Numbered from the stretch's first letter, positions 10,345 to 19,577 are shown. The stretch is DNA of 59,663 nucleotides from an uncultured Clostridia bacterium (GCA_944372505.1 CALVZK010000006.1:1-59663), one strand, 5' to 3'. Made by a program: numbers and translations. The notes: generated by a model not told the origin, from the sequence alone.

Positions 10345-10367
10345 AATTATTAAAAGAAACAAATTCG

Positions 10368-10400
10368 AAAATTAATGACAAAAATTTTGCCATTAATTTT
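10368..10400 (+). terminator. greA terminator
   Basis: A long hairpin, AAAATTAATG-a-CAAAA / TTTTG-c-CATTAATTTT, has one mismatch and is followed by a T-rich run. Confidence 0.75.
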
Positions 10401-10429
10401 ATTTTATATAAATTAGTTATTAAATTTTC

Positions 10430-10458
10430 TTGCAAAAAATATTAATATAATATATAAT
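10430..10458 (+). promoter_or_regulatory. Promoter of membrane protein gene at 10512
   Basis: TTGCAA and TATAAT are spaced 17 bases, about 54 bases before the start codon. Confidence 0.55.
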
Positions 10459-10511
10459 TATCTTAAAGATTGATTTAGTAATTTAATAATAGGATAGTTG
10501 GTAAATAGTTT

Positions 10512-11438
10512 ATGATGTTTAAAAATTCTATTAAATTGTTATGTGCAAATTTTGATAAAGTATGGAAACTTCTTCTTTATCATATTATTTGTATTGGCAT
10601 TTATTTCGGACTTATTTGTGTTTTTTATAATCAATACATCGAAATAGCAAATAAGGCAATTGAAGTTTCTGGATTAAGAGAATTCTTTAATAGTGGGACA
10701 CTTTATGGTTCTTCAATTGCTGAAGGATTAACTGCTGTAGGTGATTTAGGGATAAGTTTTTTTAAAGAATTGTTTATATTCAATATAGGAATAGGCATAT
10801 ATTTTTGTGTTTTAAGTTTTTATATATTACCTTTATTTTTAAATATAGGGAAGATGGTAACTTGTGAAATGATGTATGGTTATATGTCGGCATGCCAAAA
10901 GCAAAGCTTTACAGGCACTTTTTTAAAAACATTAAAATCTTCCTTATCATATTCCTCTTTAAAAGTTTTGTATGCAATACCTTTCAACGCATTAATTGTT
11001 GCTAGTATGATAGGATTAACAAGAATTGATAACAAGATATTTGATTATATTATGCCTTTTGCTTTTGTTATAGTGCCTGCATTATTAATGGCTTTTAAAG
11101 AAACTTTTAATGCGGGTTGGGCACCAGCAAAAGTTGTATATAATCAAAATGTAAGTAAGTCATACAGAATAGGAATGAAAGCGGTTTTAAGAAGAGGGGC
11201 AAGAGTATTTTCTACTGCATTTATAATTTATTTATTAGCAATAGTATTATCCGTAGTTTTAGGATTATATTCTATAATAATTATATTGCCATTAATAAGT
11301 CCATTAGTTCATATTTTTGAAATGGTAATGTTTTTCTCAAGTCAAGGCATGAGATTTTATGTTGATAATGATACAATTTTATCTCCAAAGAAACTGGAAG
11401 AAGTAGATAAAATAGAAGATGCAAAATATATAATATAA
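10512..11438 (+). CDS. Integral membrane protein of unknown function
   Basis: A 308-residue protein with about six hydrophobic segments (near residues 18-40, 90-115, 155-172, 178-198, 240-262 and 262-285). It has no motif I can assign. Parts are reminiscent of YesL- or DUF-type glycerophosphoryl membrane domains, but not enough to name. Two ATGs are adjacent at the start, and the ribosome site is weak (TAGGATAG). The gene lies between greA and RNase J with its own promoter, and shows no operon link to either. Confidence 0.7.
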   Translation: MMFKNSIKLLCANFDKVWKLLLYHIICIGIYFGLICVFYNQYIEIANKAIEVSGLREFFNSGTLYGSSIAEGLTAVGDLGISFFKELFIFNIGIGIYFCVLSFYILPLFLNIGKMVTCEMMYGYMSACQKQSFTGTFLKTLKSSLSYSSLKVLYAIPFNALIVASMIGLTRIDNKIFDYIMPFAFVIVPALLMAFKETFNAGWAPAKVVYNQNVSKSYRIGMKAVLRRGARVFSTAFIIYLLAIVLSVVLGLYSIIIILPLISPLVHIFEMVMFFSSQGMRFYVDNDTILSPKKLEEVDKIEDAKYII

Positions 11439-11489
11439 ATAGTATTATATTTTAAGAAAGAAATTTACAAGTTTTTAAACTTGGTATTT

Positions 11490-11525
11490 ATATTGTAAAA
11501 ATTTATATTTTTAATTTTACAATAT
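11490..11525 (+). promoter_or_regulatory. Inverted repeat in the RNase J 5' region
   Basis: ATATTGTAAAAATT and AATTTTACAATAT are near-perfect inverted copies (one extra A) with a nine-base loop, 33 bases before the rnj start codon. No T run follows, so it is not a standard terminator. It could be a 5'-UTR structure used for RNase-dependent autoregulation or an operator. Confidence 0.45.
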
Positions 11526-11557
11526 TTAGAATTTATTTTTATTAAAAGGAGCAATTA

Positions 11558-13213
11558 ATGAATAACAAGTTAAAAATAACATTTTTGGGAGGAGTAGGAG
11601 AAATTGGAAAAAATATGACAGCATTCGAATATAATGATGAAATCATTATTGCAGATGCAGGATTAACATTTCCCGATGATGATTTGCCGGGAGTTGATAT
11701 AGTAATACCAGACATGAGTTATTTATTAGAGAATAAGGATAAAATAAAGGCTCTTATTTTAACCCATGGGCATGAAGATCATATAGGGGCGGTACCTTTT
11801 TTATTACAACAAATTAGAATGCCAATATATGGAACAAGATTAACTTTAGCTCTAATAGAAAATAAAATGAAAGAGTATGACAATGTAAAATATAAAGCAG
11901 TAGCAGTCAAGCCTAAGAATGTCTTAAAACTAGGTTCTTTTGTAATTGAATTTATTAAAGTGAGTCATTCAATTGCTGGGGCGCTTGCATTATCAATAAC
12001 CACTCCAGCAGGTACAGTAGTTCATACAGGAGATTTTAAGATAGATTATGAACCAATCGATGGTGAGATGACGGATTTGCCTAGACTTGGAGAAATAGGT
12101 AGAAAAGGCGTCAATTTATTGTTATGCGAGAGTACTAATGTATGCCGAAAAGGCTATTCGATGAGCGAAAAAAGTGTTGGGAGAACATTAGATGAAATAA
12201 TTAAAAACCATCCCGATAATCGTATAATAGTAGCGACATTTGCTTCTAATATTCATAGAATGCAACAAATTATGGATATAGCAGAAAAATATAAGAGAAA
12301 AATAGCATTTACCGGAAGAAGTATGATTAATGTTAGCGAAGTTGCATTGAAAATTGGGGAACTGTCTTTTAATAGAGAAAACATAATAGATTTAGAAAAA
12401 CTAGAAAAATATGCTGACAATGAAGTTTTAATAATGACTACTGGCAGTCAAGGTGAACCAATGAGTGCCTTAACAAGAATGGCCGCTGGAGAATTTAAAA
12501 GTATTAAAATTCGTGAAAACGATCTTGTAATTTTGTCTGCTTCTCCAATTCCTGGTAATGAAAAAAATGTTTATAATGTTATAAACGCATTGTATAAATT
12601 GGGTGCAGATGTAATTTATGATGAACTTGCTGATGTTCATACTTCAGGGCATGCATGTCAAGAAGAATTAAAACTTATGCATAGTTTGGTAAAACCTAAA
12701 TTCTTTATGCCAATACATGGTGAATTTAGACATTTAAAAACACATAAAGAACTTGCTATGCGACTTGGTATGGAAGAGAGAAATATAATATTGCCTACTA
12801 TAGGAATGCAAGTAGAACTTTCGCCAAATTCAATGAAACAAATAGGATTTGTTAAAGCAGGGCAAAGACTTGTCGATGGAATGGGCATTGGCGACATGGA
12901 TAGCAACGTTTTAAGAGAAAGAAAGCAACTTGCTGAAGATGGAATTTGTGTAGTTTGTGTAAATATTAATAACGTTGCAGGAGAAGTAATAGGGGATCCA
13001 TTTATAATTACAAGAGGGGTAGTTTACGCTGACGAACAAGAGAGTTTTGTTCAAGATGCAAAAGCATGTATAATTGCATCATTAAAAGAGAGTGATTTAA
13101 GGGGAGTTGAACCATCTGTAATTAGAGCATCATTAAGGAGAAATATATCTAATTTCATTTTTAGAAGAACAAAGCGTAGACCTATGATATTAACAATTGT
13201 TTCACTTGATTAA
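11558..13213 (+). CDS. rnj: Ribonuclease J
   Basis: A 551-residue metallo-beta-lactamase/beta-CASP nuclease with 5'-to-3' exo- and endoribonuclease activity, central to mRNA decay in Gram-positive bacteria. The zinc motif HGHEDH is at 70-75. Further metal ligands lie in VSHSIAGAL and VHTGDFKID, and beta-CASP motifs are in ATFASNIHRMQQ, TTGSQGEPMSAL and HTSGHA. The C-terminal dimerisation domain is present (ESDLRGVEPSVIRASLRR). AAAAGGAG precedes the ATG. trmR follows after eight bases. I cannot tell J1 from J2; a single copy is seen here. Confidence 0.97.
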   Translation: MNNKLKITFLGGVGEIGKNMTAFEYNDEIIIADAGLTFPDDDLPGVDIVIPDMSYLLENKDKIKALILTHGHEDHIGAVPFLLQQIRMPIYGTRLTLALIENKMKEYDNVKYKAVAVKPKNVLKLGSFVIEFIKVSHSIAGALALSITTPAGTVVHTGDFKIDYEPIDGEMTDLPRLGEIGRKGVNLLLCESTNVCRKGYSMSEKSVGRTLDEIIKNHPDNRIIVATFASNIHRMQQIMDIAEKYKRKIAFTGRSMINVSEVALKIGELSFNRENIIDLEKLEKYADNEVLIMTTGSQGEPMSALTRMAAGEFKSIKIRENDLVILSASPIPGNEKNVYNVINALYKLGADVIYDELADVHTSGHACQEELKLMHSLVKPKFFMPIHGEFRHLKTHKELAMRLGMEERNIILPTIGMQVELSPNSMKQIGFVKAGQRLVDGMGIGDMDSNVLRERKQLAEDGICVVCVNINNVAGEVIGDPFIITRGVVYADEQESFVQDAKACIIASLKESDLRGVEPSVIRASLRRNISNFIFRRTKRRPMILTIVSLD

Positions 13214-13221
13214 GGTGCAGA

Positions 13222-13806
13222 ATGAAAGAAATTAAAGAGTATGCTTTGCTTAATCATGTACCTATAATTAGAGATCAAACATTAGATGCTTTAGAAAAAA
13301 TTTGTAAAACACATAATCCCAAATCGGTTTTAGAAATTGGTACTGCTATTGGTTATAGTGGTTTAAAAATTTTGAGTAATTGCGATTGTATTCTTACTAC
13401 GATTGAAAAAGATTTAATTAGAGCAGAGAAAGCAAAGTCAAATTTTGAAAAATACAATTTTATTAACAGAGTAAATTTAATTCAAGATGATGCTCTAAAT
13501 GTTTTAATCAGGTTAGTAAAAAATAAAGAAAAGTTTGATCTAATATTTTTAGATGGCCCTAAAGGACAATATATTAAATATTATCCATATTTAAAAAAAC
13601 TTCTAAATAAAAATGGAATTTTATTTGCCGACAATGTTTTGTTAATGGGGCTTGTTCAATCAGGCGAAGAAATTCCTCACAAAAAGCGATCTATGATAAT
13701 TAACATGAGAAAATTTTTAAAAATTTTAAAAGAAGATATAGAATTTCAAACAATTATATATGATGTTGAAGATGGATATAGCATAAGTAAATTAACAAAA
13801 AAATAA
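13222..13806 (+). CDS. trmR: O-methyltransferase, probably TrmR (tRNA 5-hydroxyuridine methyltransferase)
   Basis: A 194-residue class I SAM-dependent methyltransferase. Motif I is VLEIGTAIGYSG (37-48), the acidic motif II residue is in TIEKD (60-64), and the metal/substrate motif is FLDGPKGQY (109-117). The layout and length match the YrrM/TrmR branch, which makes 5-methoxyuridine at tRNA position 34, rather than catechol methyltransferases. It is co-transcribed with RNase J (eight-base gap, AAGGTG ribosome site) and ends at a terminator. The family call is firm; the specific substrate is inferred. Confidence 0.85.
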   Translation: MKEIKEYALLNHVPIIRDQTLDALEKICKTHNPKSVLEIGTAIGYSGLKILSNCDCILTTIEKDLIRAEKAKSNFEKYNFINRVNLIQDDALNVLIRLVKNKEKFDLIFLDGPKGQYIKYYPYLKKLLNKNGILFADNVLLMGLVQSGEEIPHKKRSMIINMRKFLKILKEDIEFQTIIYDVEDGYSISKLTKK

Positions 13807-13835
13807 CAGAAATTTTAAATCTGTTGTTTTTTTTT
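13805..13835 (+). terminator. Terminator of rnj-trmR
   Basis: AACAGA / TCTGTT form a short stem with a nine-base loop followed by a run of nine T's. Confidence 0.75.
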
Positions 13836-13860
13836 GTAACTTTTGTTACAATATAAATAT

Positions 13861-14421
13861 ATGAAATTTGAAGCAGATATAATTGAATTTTTTCAAAATA
13901 ACACAAGTATAGGATTTATAAAATTATTTCAATTCTTAACATTATTAGGTGGATTGTTAGGTGCTTTGATAGTATTTTTTATTTTATTTTTTAAAAAGCG
14001 TTCATTAAGTTATGCTTTTTTAATAACTTTTATAATAGCATCAATTTTTAATAAAGTTTTAAAAGCTATAATTATGAGAGACAGACCATTTGAGGTATAT
14101 GATTATATAGAAAACTACGGAAATGAAGGGGGATATAGTATGCCTTCTGGACATAGTTTAAGTGCTGCAATTTTTGCTAGTTTTATATTTTATTTAATAA
14201 TTATTTCAAGTAGACAAAAATCTACAAAAATATTAGGCGGAATAAGTTGTTTTTTATTTGTTGTTTTAATTGCTTTATCAAGAATGGTGTTAGGTGTACA
14301 CTTTTTAACCGATACATTAGCAGGTATAATTGTTGGAATTTTGTTTGCTATAATCGGTATAATTATTTATAATTATATTATTAGGAAATTAAGACTAAAT
14401 ATAAAGAGGTCAAAAGAATAG
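13861..14421 (+). CDS. PAP2-family membrane phosphatase
   Basis: A 186-residue membrane enzyme that removes phosphate from a lipid such as undecaprenyl pyrophosphate or phosphatidic acid; the exact substrate is not decidable. All three PAP2 motifs are intact: KAIIMRDRP (K68-R75-P76), PSGH (95-98) and SRMVLGVHFLTD (R141, H147, D151). Five to six helices are predicted. I chose the ATG at 13861; an in-frame TTG lies 18 bases upstream, but neither has a ribosome site. tsaE follows after one base, so the genes are likely co-transcribed. Confidence 0.9.
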   Translation: MKFEADIIEFFQNNTSIGFIKLFQFLTLLGGLLGALIVFFILFFKKRSLSYAFLITFIIASIFNKVLKAIIMRDRPFEVYDYIENYGNEGGYSMPSGHSLSAAIFASFIFYLIIISSRQKSTKILGGISCFLFVVLIALSRMVLGVHFLTDTLAGIIVGILFAIIGIIIYNYIIRKLRLNIKRSKE

Positions 14422-14422
14422 T

Positions 14423-14863
14423 ATGGAAAAAATATTTTCAGTTGAGACTTCAAGTCCACAACAAACAATGTTAGTGGGTGAAAAATTAGCAAATACAGTT
14501 AACAAAGGAGTGGTATTTACTTTAAAAGGTGATTTAGGAGCTGGCAAAACGCACTTTGTTAAAGGCTTTGTAAAGGGTATAGGCTCATCTGCTTTGGTTA
14601 CAAGTCCAACTTTTACTTTGTTAAACATTTATGAAGGGGGGAGGTATCCAATATATCATTTTGATATGTATAGGCTTTCTTCTTCTAGTGAAGCTAATGA
14701 ATTAGGTTTTGAAGAATATTTTGATTTAGATACATTAGATGGTATAGTTTTTGTAGAATGGTCTGAAAATGTAGAAGGATTAATAAAATGTCCACATATT
14801 GAAATTAATATAGAAAAAATTGACAATGAAAAAAGAAAATTAACTATAGGAAGTGTAAAATGA
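14423..14863 (+). CDS. tsaE: tRNA threonylcarbamoyladenosine biosynthesis ATPase TsaE
   Basis: A 146-residue P-loop ATPase that works with TsaB and TsaD to make t6A37 in ANN-decoding tRNAs. Walker A is GDLGAGKTH (36-44). The TSPTFTLLNIYEG and IYHFDMYRL motifs are diagnostic, and VFVEWSENV follows. tsaB begins inside the last codon (ATGA overlap at 14860), so the two are translationally coupled. Confidence 0.97.
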   Translation: MEKIFSVETSSPQQTMLVGEKLANTVNKGVVFTLKGDLGAGKTHFVKGFVKGIGSSALVTSPTFTLLNIYEGGRYPIYHFDMYRLSSSSEANELGFEEYFDLDTLDGIVFVEWSENVEGLIKCPHIEINIEKIDNEKRKLTIGSVK

Positions 14864-15498
14864 TTGCAATTTCATCTTCAACGAAGAAAGCATTAATAGC
14901 GGTAGAAATAAACAATAAGCAAAAGATTAAAGAACTTGATAGTAATTGTAAACATGCGGAAAATATTTTAAAAGAAATTGATAATTTATTAGAAGAAATT
15001 AATGAAGGTTTTGATCAAAATGATTGTTTTGCTGTTGTAATAGGTCCGGGTTCTTTTACTGGAATTAGAATTGCTTTAGCATTAATAAAAGGATTTGTAT
15101 TTTCAAAAAATAGTAATATAATTACTTTAACTACTTTTGATTTGATGGCGAAAGCATATTTAAATAAAAACAATATAAAAAAATCATTTATATGTGTAAT
15201 AAATGCTTTAGGAGGATTATATTATATTTGTAAATATAATAGAGATGGTGAAAAAATAGGTAAAGAGTTATTAATTAATGAAGAACAATTTAAAAATATT
15301 AGTGAAGATAAAGTAGTATTAAATGAAGAAAATATTGATGGTTATAAAGTTGAAATTACTGCAGAGGACTTATTAAAACTGGCCAAAGAGAAAATGGTGA
15401 AAAAAGAGTTTACACCAGAAAATAAGCTTTTTGCATTGTATCTTCGAAGGAGCCAGGCGGAAGAAAATTTGGCAAATAAAAATATAAAAAATTCTTAA
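14860..15498 (+). CDS. tsaB: tRNA threonylcarbamoyladenosine biosynthesis protein TsaB
   Basis: A 212-residue ASKHA-fold protein, the dimerisation platform for TsaD in t6A synthesis. The N-terminal strand MIAISSSTKKALIAV and the signature VVIGPGSFTGIRIALALIKGF (near residues 62-82) are typical. The C-terminal half is diverged and ends FALYLRRSQAEENL, matching the usual YLR/S-Q-AE end. It overlaps tsaE by four bases. tsaD and rimI are not adjacent here. Confidence 0.94.
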   Translation: MIAISSSTKKALIAVEINNKQKIKELDSNCKHAENILKEIDNLLEEINEGFDQNDCFAVVIGPGSFTGIRIALALIKGFVFSKNSNIITLTTFDLMAKAYLNKNNIKKSFICVINALGGLYYICKYNRDGEKIGKELLINEEQFKNISEDKVVLNEENIDGYKVEITAEDLLKLAKEKMVKKEFTPENKLFALYLRRSQAEENLANKNIKNS

Positions 15499-15515
15499 AA
15501 ATTTAAATAAAATGA

Positions 15516-15544
15516 TAGACTTTTATCTTATATATTTGTATAAT
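15516..15544 (+). promoter_or_regulatory. Promoter of zinc-ribbon/poly-Asp gene
   Basis: TAGACT and TATAAT are spaced 17 bases; AAGGAG and the ATG follow about 30 bases later. Confidence 0.6.
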
Positions 15545-15582
15545 GTGAGAGAATAATAATACTTATTAACAAGGAGATCAAA

Positions 15583-16089
15583 ATGAAAAAACCAGTTTAT
15601 ATTAGGTGTCCAAGATGTGAACTTAATTATATTCAAAAGAAGGACAAATATTGCTCTGTTTGTAAGGCAGAAATGGAGGCTAAAAAAGACTATATTGATG
15701 ACATTGATCTTGAACTTTGTCCTATTTGTCGTACTAATTATATTCAACCAGACGAAATAATGTGTGCTAGTTGTTTGAAAGAACATCAAAACGAAGATGG
15801 AGAATTAAATGAAGATTGGGAAGATTACACAATTCGTGATGATCAAGATGATGTTATGAGCATTGATGACGAAACAGGAGAAATGGCATCTGTAAATGAT
15901 ATAACTAAATCAAGTTTGTTAGACGATGAAGATTTATCTCCTGATATTGATTTTGAAGATGATGATGACATTAGTTTTGCTGACGAAGAAGATGACGAAG
16001 ACGACGATGACGACGATGACGACGACGATGACGACGATGATGATTTTGATGATGACGATGACTTTGATTATGATGATGACGATGAATAA
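15583..16089 (+). CDS. Duplicated zinc-ribbon protein with poly-aspartate tail
   Basis: A 168-residue protein. Two zinc ribbons have identical spacing, CX2C-X11-CX2C: C9/C12/C24/C27 and C46/C49/C61/C64. Both contain the sequence NYIQ at the same place, so one is a duplicate of the other. From about residue 115 the protein becomes almost purely acidic, ending in an uninterrupted Asp run broken only by Phe, Tyr and Glu. The tail resembles the acidic tail of the RNA polymerase delta subunit or of DNA mimics, but the head does not. A nucleic-acid- or polymerase-associated role is a guess. It has its own promoter and an AAGGAG ribosome site, and ends at a shared terminator. Confidence 0.8.
   Translation: MKKPVYIRCPRCELNYIQKKDKYCSVCKAEMEAKKDYIDDIDLELCPICRTNYIQPDEIMCASCLKEHQNEDGELNEDWEDYTIRDDQDDVMSIDDETGEMASVNDITKSSLLDDEDLSPDIDFEDDDDISFADEEDDEDDDDDDDDDDDDDDDFDDDDDFDYDDDDE
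15984..16083 (+). repeat. GAC/GAT codon microsatellite encoding poly-Asp
   Basis: About 100 bases are almost pure GAY codons, with GACGAT units repeated in tandem. Such a tract is prone to slippage in steps of three, changing tail length without a frameshift. Confidence 0.8.
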
Positions 16090-16128
16090 AATTTGATAAA
16101 TGAAATTGAACTGAAAGTTTTTAAGTAA

Positions 16129-16156
16129 AAAAAGGAAAGTTTTAACTTTCCTTTTT
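16129..16156. terminator. Bidirectional terminator between convergent genes
   Basis: AAAAAGGAAAGTT / AACTTTCCTTTTT form a 13-bp stem with a two-base loop. The stop codon of the minus-strand gene lies inside it. Confidence 0.8.
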
Positions 16157-19100
16157 ATTTTTGTTATTTAAAGATTTCTCTTCTTGTTTTTGATTTTTAA
16201 CTGCTTCTTTATAAGCTCTTTTTTCTAACGCAAATTCTTGTTCTTTTTCAGAAATAATAGTTTTTTGAATTGCAAGTAAATGATCAGCAGTCATACAATT
16301 ATCAATTTTTTCGTTTATTATATTTATTTTTTCATCGAGTCTGTTAATTTTTGTATTATATTGTTTAAATGATTTTTCCATTTGTTTAGAAATTTTTTCT
16401 TTATTAACAAGTCTTGATTCTTTTATAAATTCTTTATGTTCTTTCTCTAAAGATTCTTTTTCAGAAAGTAATTGTTCTTTAGCAGTTTTTAAAGAATTAA
16501 ATTCCTCATCTCTTCGTTTTTGAGCTTCATTTAATATTGCATCATGATTTATTAATAGTTTTCTATCATAAGATTCTTTTTTAATTTTATCTATTTTTTT
16601 GATCTTTACTTTTCGTAAAATAAAACCAACAATAGCAATAATTAAAGCGACAGCCATAATTATAGACGAAACTAAAAGAAGTGGATTTGTCCCTTGTTTG
16701 TTATTATCGTCATTTGCAGTGTTATCTTCATTATCGCTATCATCTTCTTCTGTTGAGGTAGTTTGATTTACTCTAAATACTCTATTATCTAACAAAGGTG
16801 AAAGACTAGCATTTTTATATTCTGTTTCAGTAACACTTGTAAAATCTAAATGAGTAATGATTGCAGTTCCAAGAGTTTCATGACAGTCTGAAACTAATGA
16901 AAATTTTATAGTAGGATTAGACGCTTCTGTAGCATGTAGATAAATTTTATAGTTCTCTAGTTGATTTGTTCCTACAATTTTTTCAACTGAATCATAACCA
17001 TCAATAGTTATAGTTAAGCCATACTTACATTCATGTTCATTATTAGAAGCATTTTCAGCTGATAAATTAAATAGGGTAGCAAGGTCGAAGGTTAACATAT
17101 AATAGTTGTCTGCTTCTAAAGTAAGAGTATAAGCTGAAGTCAATGAAGCAGTACTAGCATAAAGTGTTTGAATAACAAGTAAGTTAGCGTCCTCAACTTT
17201 AAGTGATTGATCAATATTGATGAAATAATTATCAGCTCCACTTATTAATCCAGCGACAGCGCAATCTTCAGAATCTGCCTCTGTTTTGTTTGAATCATAA
17301 ATTTGGTCAATTGAAAGTTTATAAGCAGGAGAAGAAGTTAATACATTTGAAACTGGGCCTTTATCTGTAATTGAGAAATAATAATCTGATAAGTTGCTTG
17401 TATAATGTGCTAAATTAAATGTACTTTCATCTGTGGTTTGAACAGAAAAGTTATCTAAATAAACAATTCCGCCAACTTTATTATCTTCTGTTCCCAAACT
17501 AATTTTTATATTTATATCCTGTGAGATTGTTTCTGCTGTTTTAACTATTATTTCCATATTATTCCATCTATCGAGGCTGGAAATACCTTCTTGTGAGAAA
17601 ATAGTTATACCGTTGGAATCAATTAATTCAACTTTAATTTGGGAAGGATTAAGACCAGAGAAACTATTTTGATTGTAATAATCAAAAGATATTTTGTAAT
17701 AACTATTTTTAGCAAGGGTTGTCGATGCTGAAGTGATAGATTGATAACTATTTGATTTATTTTGCATAATATAGACATTATTTGGGAGGTCGTAATCAAG
17801 AGTATTGTTTGGATTGCCTGGATATATACCTGCCCAATCATATTTATTTGCATACATTGATTTGTAAAGATCGCTATTGTAAAGATAGATAACACCACTT
17901 TCATTTAAATTTTCATTTTCAATTAAAGTAGTCCAATCGCTAGCAACCAAAGGATATTTATTATCGTCACTAAATTTTGTGGAATTAAAATAAGAATTAC
18001 TTAAAGAGGAAGGAGTTGAAGAAAAAGATAGTAGTTCAAGACTATTAGATGCGTTAGCAAAATCATCATAATTTGCATATTCAATTTCAATATTGTCAAT
18101 TACTACACAACCTTCTACATTATTATTTTCGTCGCCTAACCAAAGTTGAAGATTTATTGAACTGTCATATAATGAATGACCTTTAACATACATTTCAATT
18201 GTTTGATAATCGTTTACAAAAGAATTTTCAACATTAGAAGTAATTCCACTTATCTGACCGCTTTGAGTGGCATAATAATTATCACTACTTTCATCATCAC
18301 TTAAAATATTAGGATAATATGAATAAATATTATTGTTTTCTTGTACTTTTAAATAAAAGGAGCCAGAGCCTTGCAAATCGGATATTTTCATTTTTAATGT
18401 AACTTTATAAATAGTATGAGCTTTTATTTCTATATTTTTAGATTGTACTCCTACATACCCATCACTAGAATTTGTATATAAAATCATTGTTTGAGAATTG
18501 TTGTAAGATAAATCATCGCCAACATATGAGTATCCAGTGAGATTATAAAAGTCTGATGGTTGCATTTTAATATTTGATATTATTGCATGACCATTAGAAG
18601 TTCGTTTTATAATAGACCAACTATCGCCAAGGGTGTTTGAATCTTCCAAAATAGTATCTTCAAAATCAAAGTTATATCCTTTAAGATCTACTAAAGCTTT
18701 AGAAGATTGTAGTCCATCAACTAAAAAACACGTGGAACTATTATAATCTTCATAAGTATCAATACCTTCGTAATTGTAATTATAACAAGTCTCAAAGAAT
18801 TGATTTTCTGAATATCTTACACCTCTAATTTCATCAAAGAAAACGGCACCTGAACTTCTAGCTCCATTTGCACTGCCAAGATAAAGATCTATATTTATAG
18901 TTTGAGAGGTATCTCCTGTTGCAATAAAAATGTGATAGTCTTTCCATTGTTCTGTTAGGATATTTTCATAACCAATAGGGTCCAAAGATTTTCCGTCATC
19001 ATCTACAAGTCCGCTTACATAAATAGAAGCATTAACATTATCATCACCATTAGTAGATGTTTTTACTGAGATGGTAAAACTATAATATGAATTAGCTTCT

Positions 19101-19561
19101 AAGGTAATAGATTCAGAGCGGTAACCTTTTTGTGCGGATACATTTTGATCATTAGAATTAGTTTTAGAATTTATCATTAAAATTTTTGTATCATTTTTAC
19201 CACGTGCTCCTGGATTAGTTTCTAACATATAAGTTTTTTGATATTTTGCAAAAGTTGTGTTAGAGCCTGTTTCATCAGTGGTGATTCCAGTACCAACATC
19301 AACAAACATTCCAGTCGCTTTAGAAGAAGTTTCAATAGCACTCCAGCCAGTCAAAGAATTGCTAGCAGAAGCGAAAGAACCTTGAGTAAAAGAAGAATTA
19401 GTAATAGTTAAATCCTCTTGATAACTCTCGACATAACTGACAGTTGTAGAAGCATTTGATATATTAGAAAGACTAATTCCTCCAAACAAAGTAAAAGGAA
19501 ATAAGAAAGCTACACATAATTTTAGTAATGTATTTTTTTTATTGTTTTTTGATTTAATCAT
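16142..19561 (-). CDS. Large type I membrane protein: repeated beta-sandwich ectodomain, cytoplasmic coiled coil
   Basis: An 1139-residue protein. A signal peptide (residues about 1-38, ending SNISNAS) is followed by about 900 residues of extracellular sequence. At least four diverged modules of about 170-200 residues share a pattern: hydrophobic strand, YYxISFxxxT/Y, a strand ending in xExxVKT, INIxLxLG, then VxLDNxxx. This is the layout of carbohydrate-binding jelly rolls such as the CBM4/9 or DUF642 type. A low-complexity acidic linker (near 930-955) leads to one membrane helix (about 960-984). The cytoplasmic tail is about 155 residues, highly charged and coiled-coil (Lys/Glu rich). It is monocistronic, with a good promoter and an AAGGTGG ribosome site. 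Ligand and role are unknown. Confidence 0.8.
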   Translation of the reverse strand: MIKSKNNKKNTLLKLCVAFLFPFTLFGGISLSNISNASTTVSYVESYQEDLTITNSSFTQGSFASASNSLTGWSAIETSSKATGMFVDVGTGITTDETGSNTTFAKYQKTYMLETNPGARGKNDTKILMINSKTNSNDQNVSAQKGYRSESITLEANSYYSFTISVKTSTNGDDNVNASIYVSGLVDDDGKSLDPIGYENILTEQWKDYHIFIATGDTSQTINIDLYLGSANGARSSGAVFFDEIRGVRYSENQFFETCYNYNYEGIDTYEDYNSSTCFLVDGLQSSKALVDLKGYNFDFEDTILEDSNTLGDSWSIIKRTSNGHAIISNIKMQPSDFYNLTGYSYVGDDLSYNNSQTMILYTNSSDGYVGVQSKNIEIKAHTIYKVTLKMKISDLQGSGSFYLKVQENNNIYSYYPNILSDDESSDNYYATQSGQISGITSNVENSFVNDYQTIEMYVKGHSLYDSSINLQLWLGDENNNVEGCVVIDNIEIEYANYDDFANASNSLELLSFSSTPSSLSNSYFNSTKFSDDNKYPLVASDWTTLIENENLNESGVIYLYNSDLYKSMYANKYDWAGIYPGNPNNTLDYDLPNNVYIMQNKSNSYQSITSASTTLAKNSYYKISFDYYNQNSFSGLNPSQIKVELIDSNGITIFSQEGISSLDRWNNMEIIVKTAETISQDINIKISLGTEDNKVGGIVYLDNFSVQTTDESTFNLAHYTSNLSDYYFSITDKGPVSNVLTSSPAYKLSIDQIYDSNKTEADSEDCAVAGLISGADNYFINIDQSLKVEDANLLVIQTLYASTASLTSAYTLTLEADNYYMLTFDLATLFNLSAENASNNEHECKYGLTITIDGYDSVEKIVGTNQLENYKIYLHATEASNPTIKFSLVSDCHETLGTAIITHLDFTSVTETEYKNASLSPLLDNRVFRVNQTTSTEEDDSDNEDNTANDDNNKQGTNPLLLVSSIIMAVALIIAIVGFILRKVKIKKIDKIKKESYDRKLLINHDAILNEAQKRRDEEFNSLKTAKEQLLSEKESLEKEHKEFIKESRLVNKEKISKQMEKSFKQYNTKINRLDEKINIINEKIDNCMTADHLLAIQKTIISEKEQEFALEKRAYKEAVKNQKQEEKSLNNKNKKES

Positions 19562-19577
19562 ATTCCACCTTTTAACG

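Noticed and set aside
15523-15789. Minus-strand frame opposite the zinc-ribbon gene
   Set aside because: It is antisense to a well-supported coding region with conserved cysteines and has no start signal.
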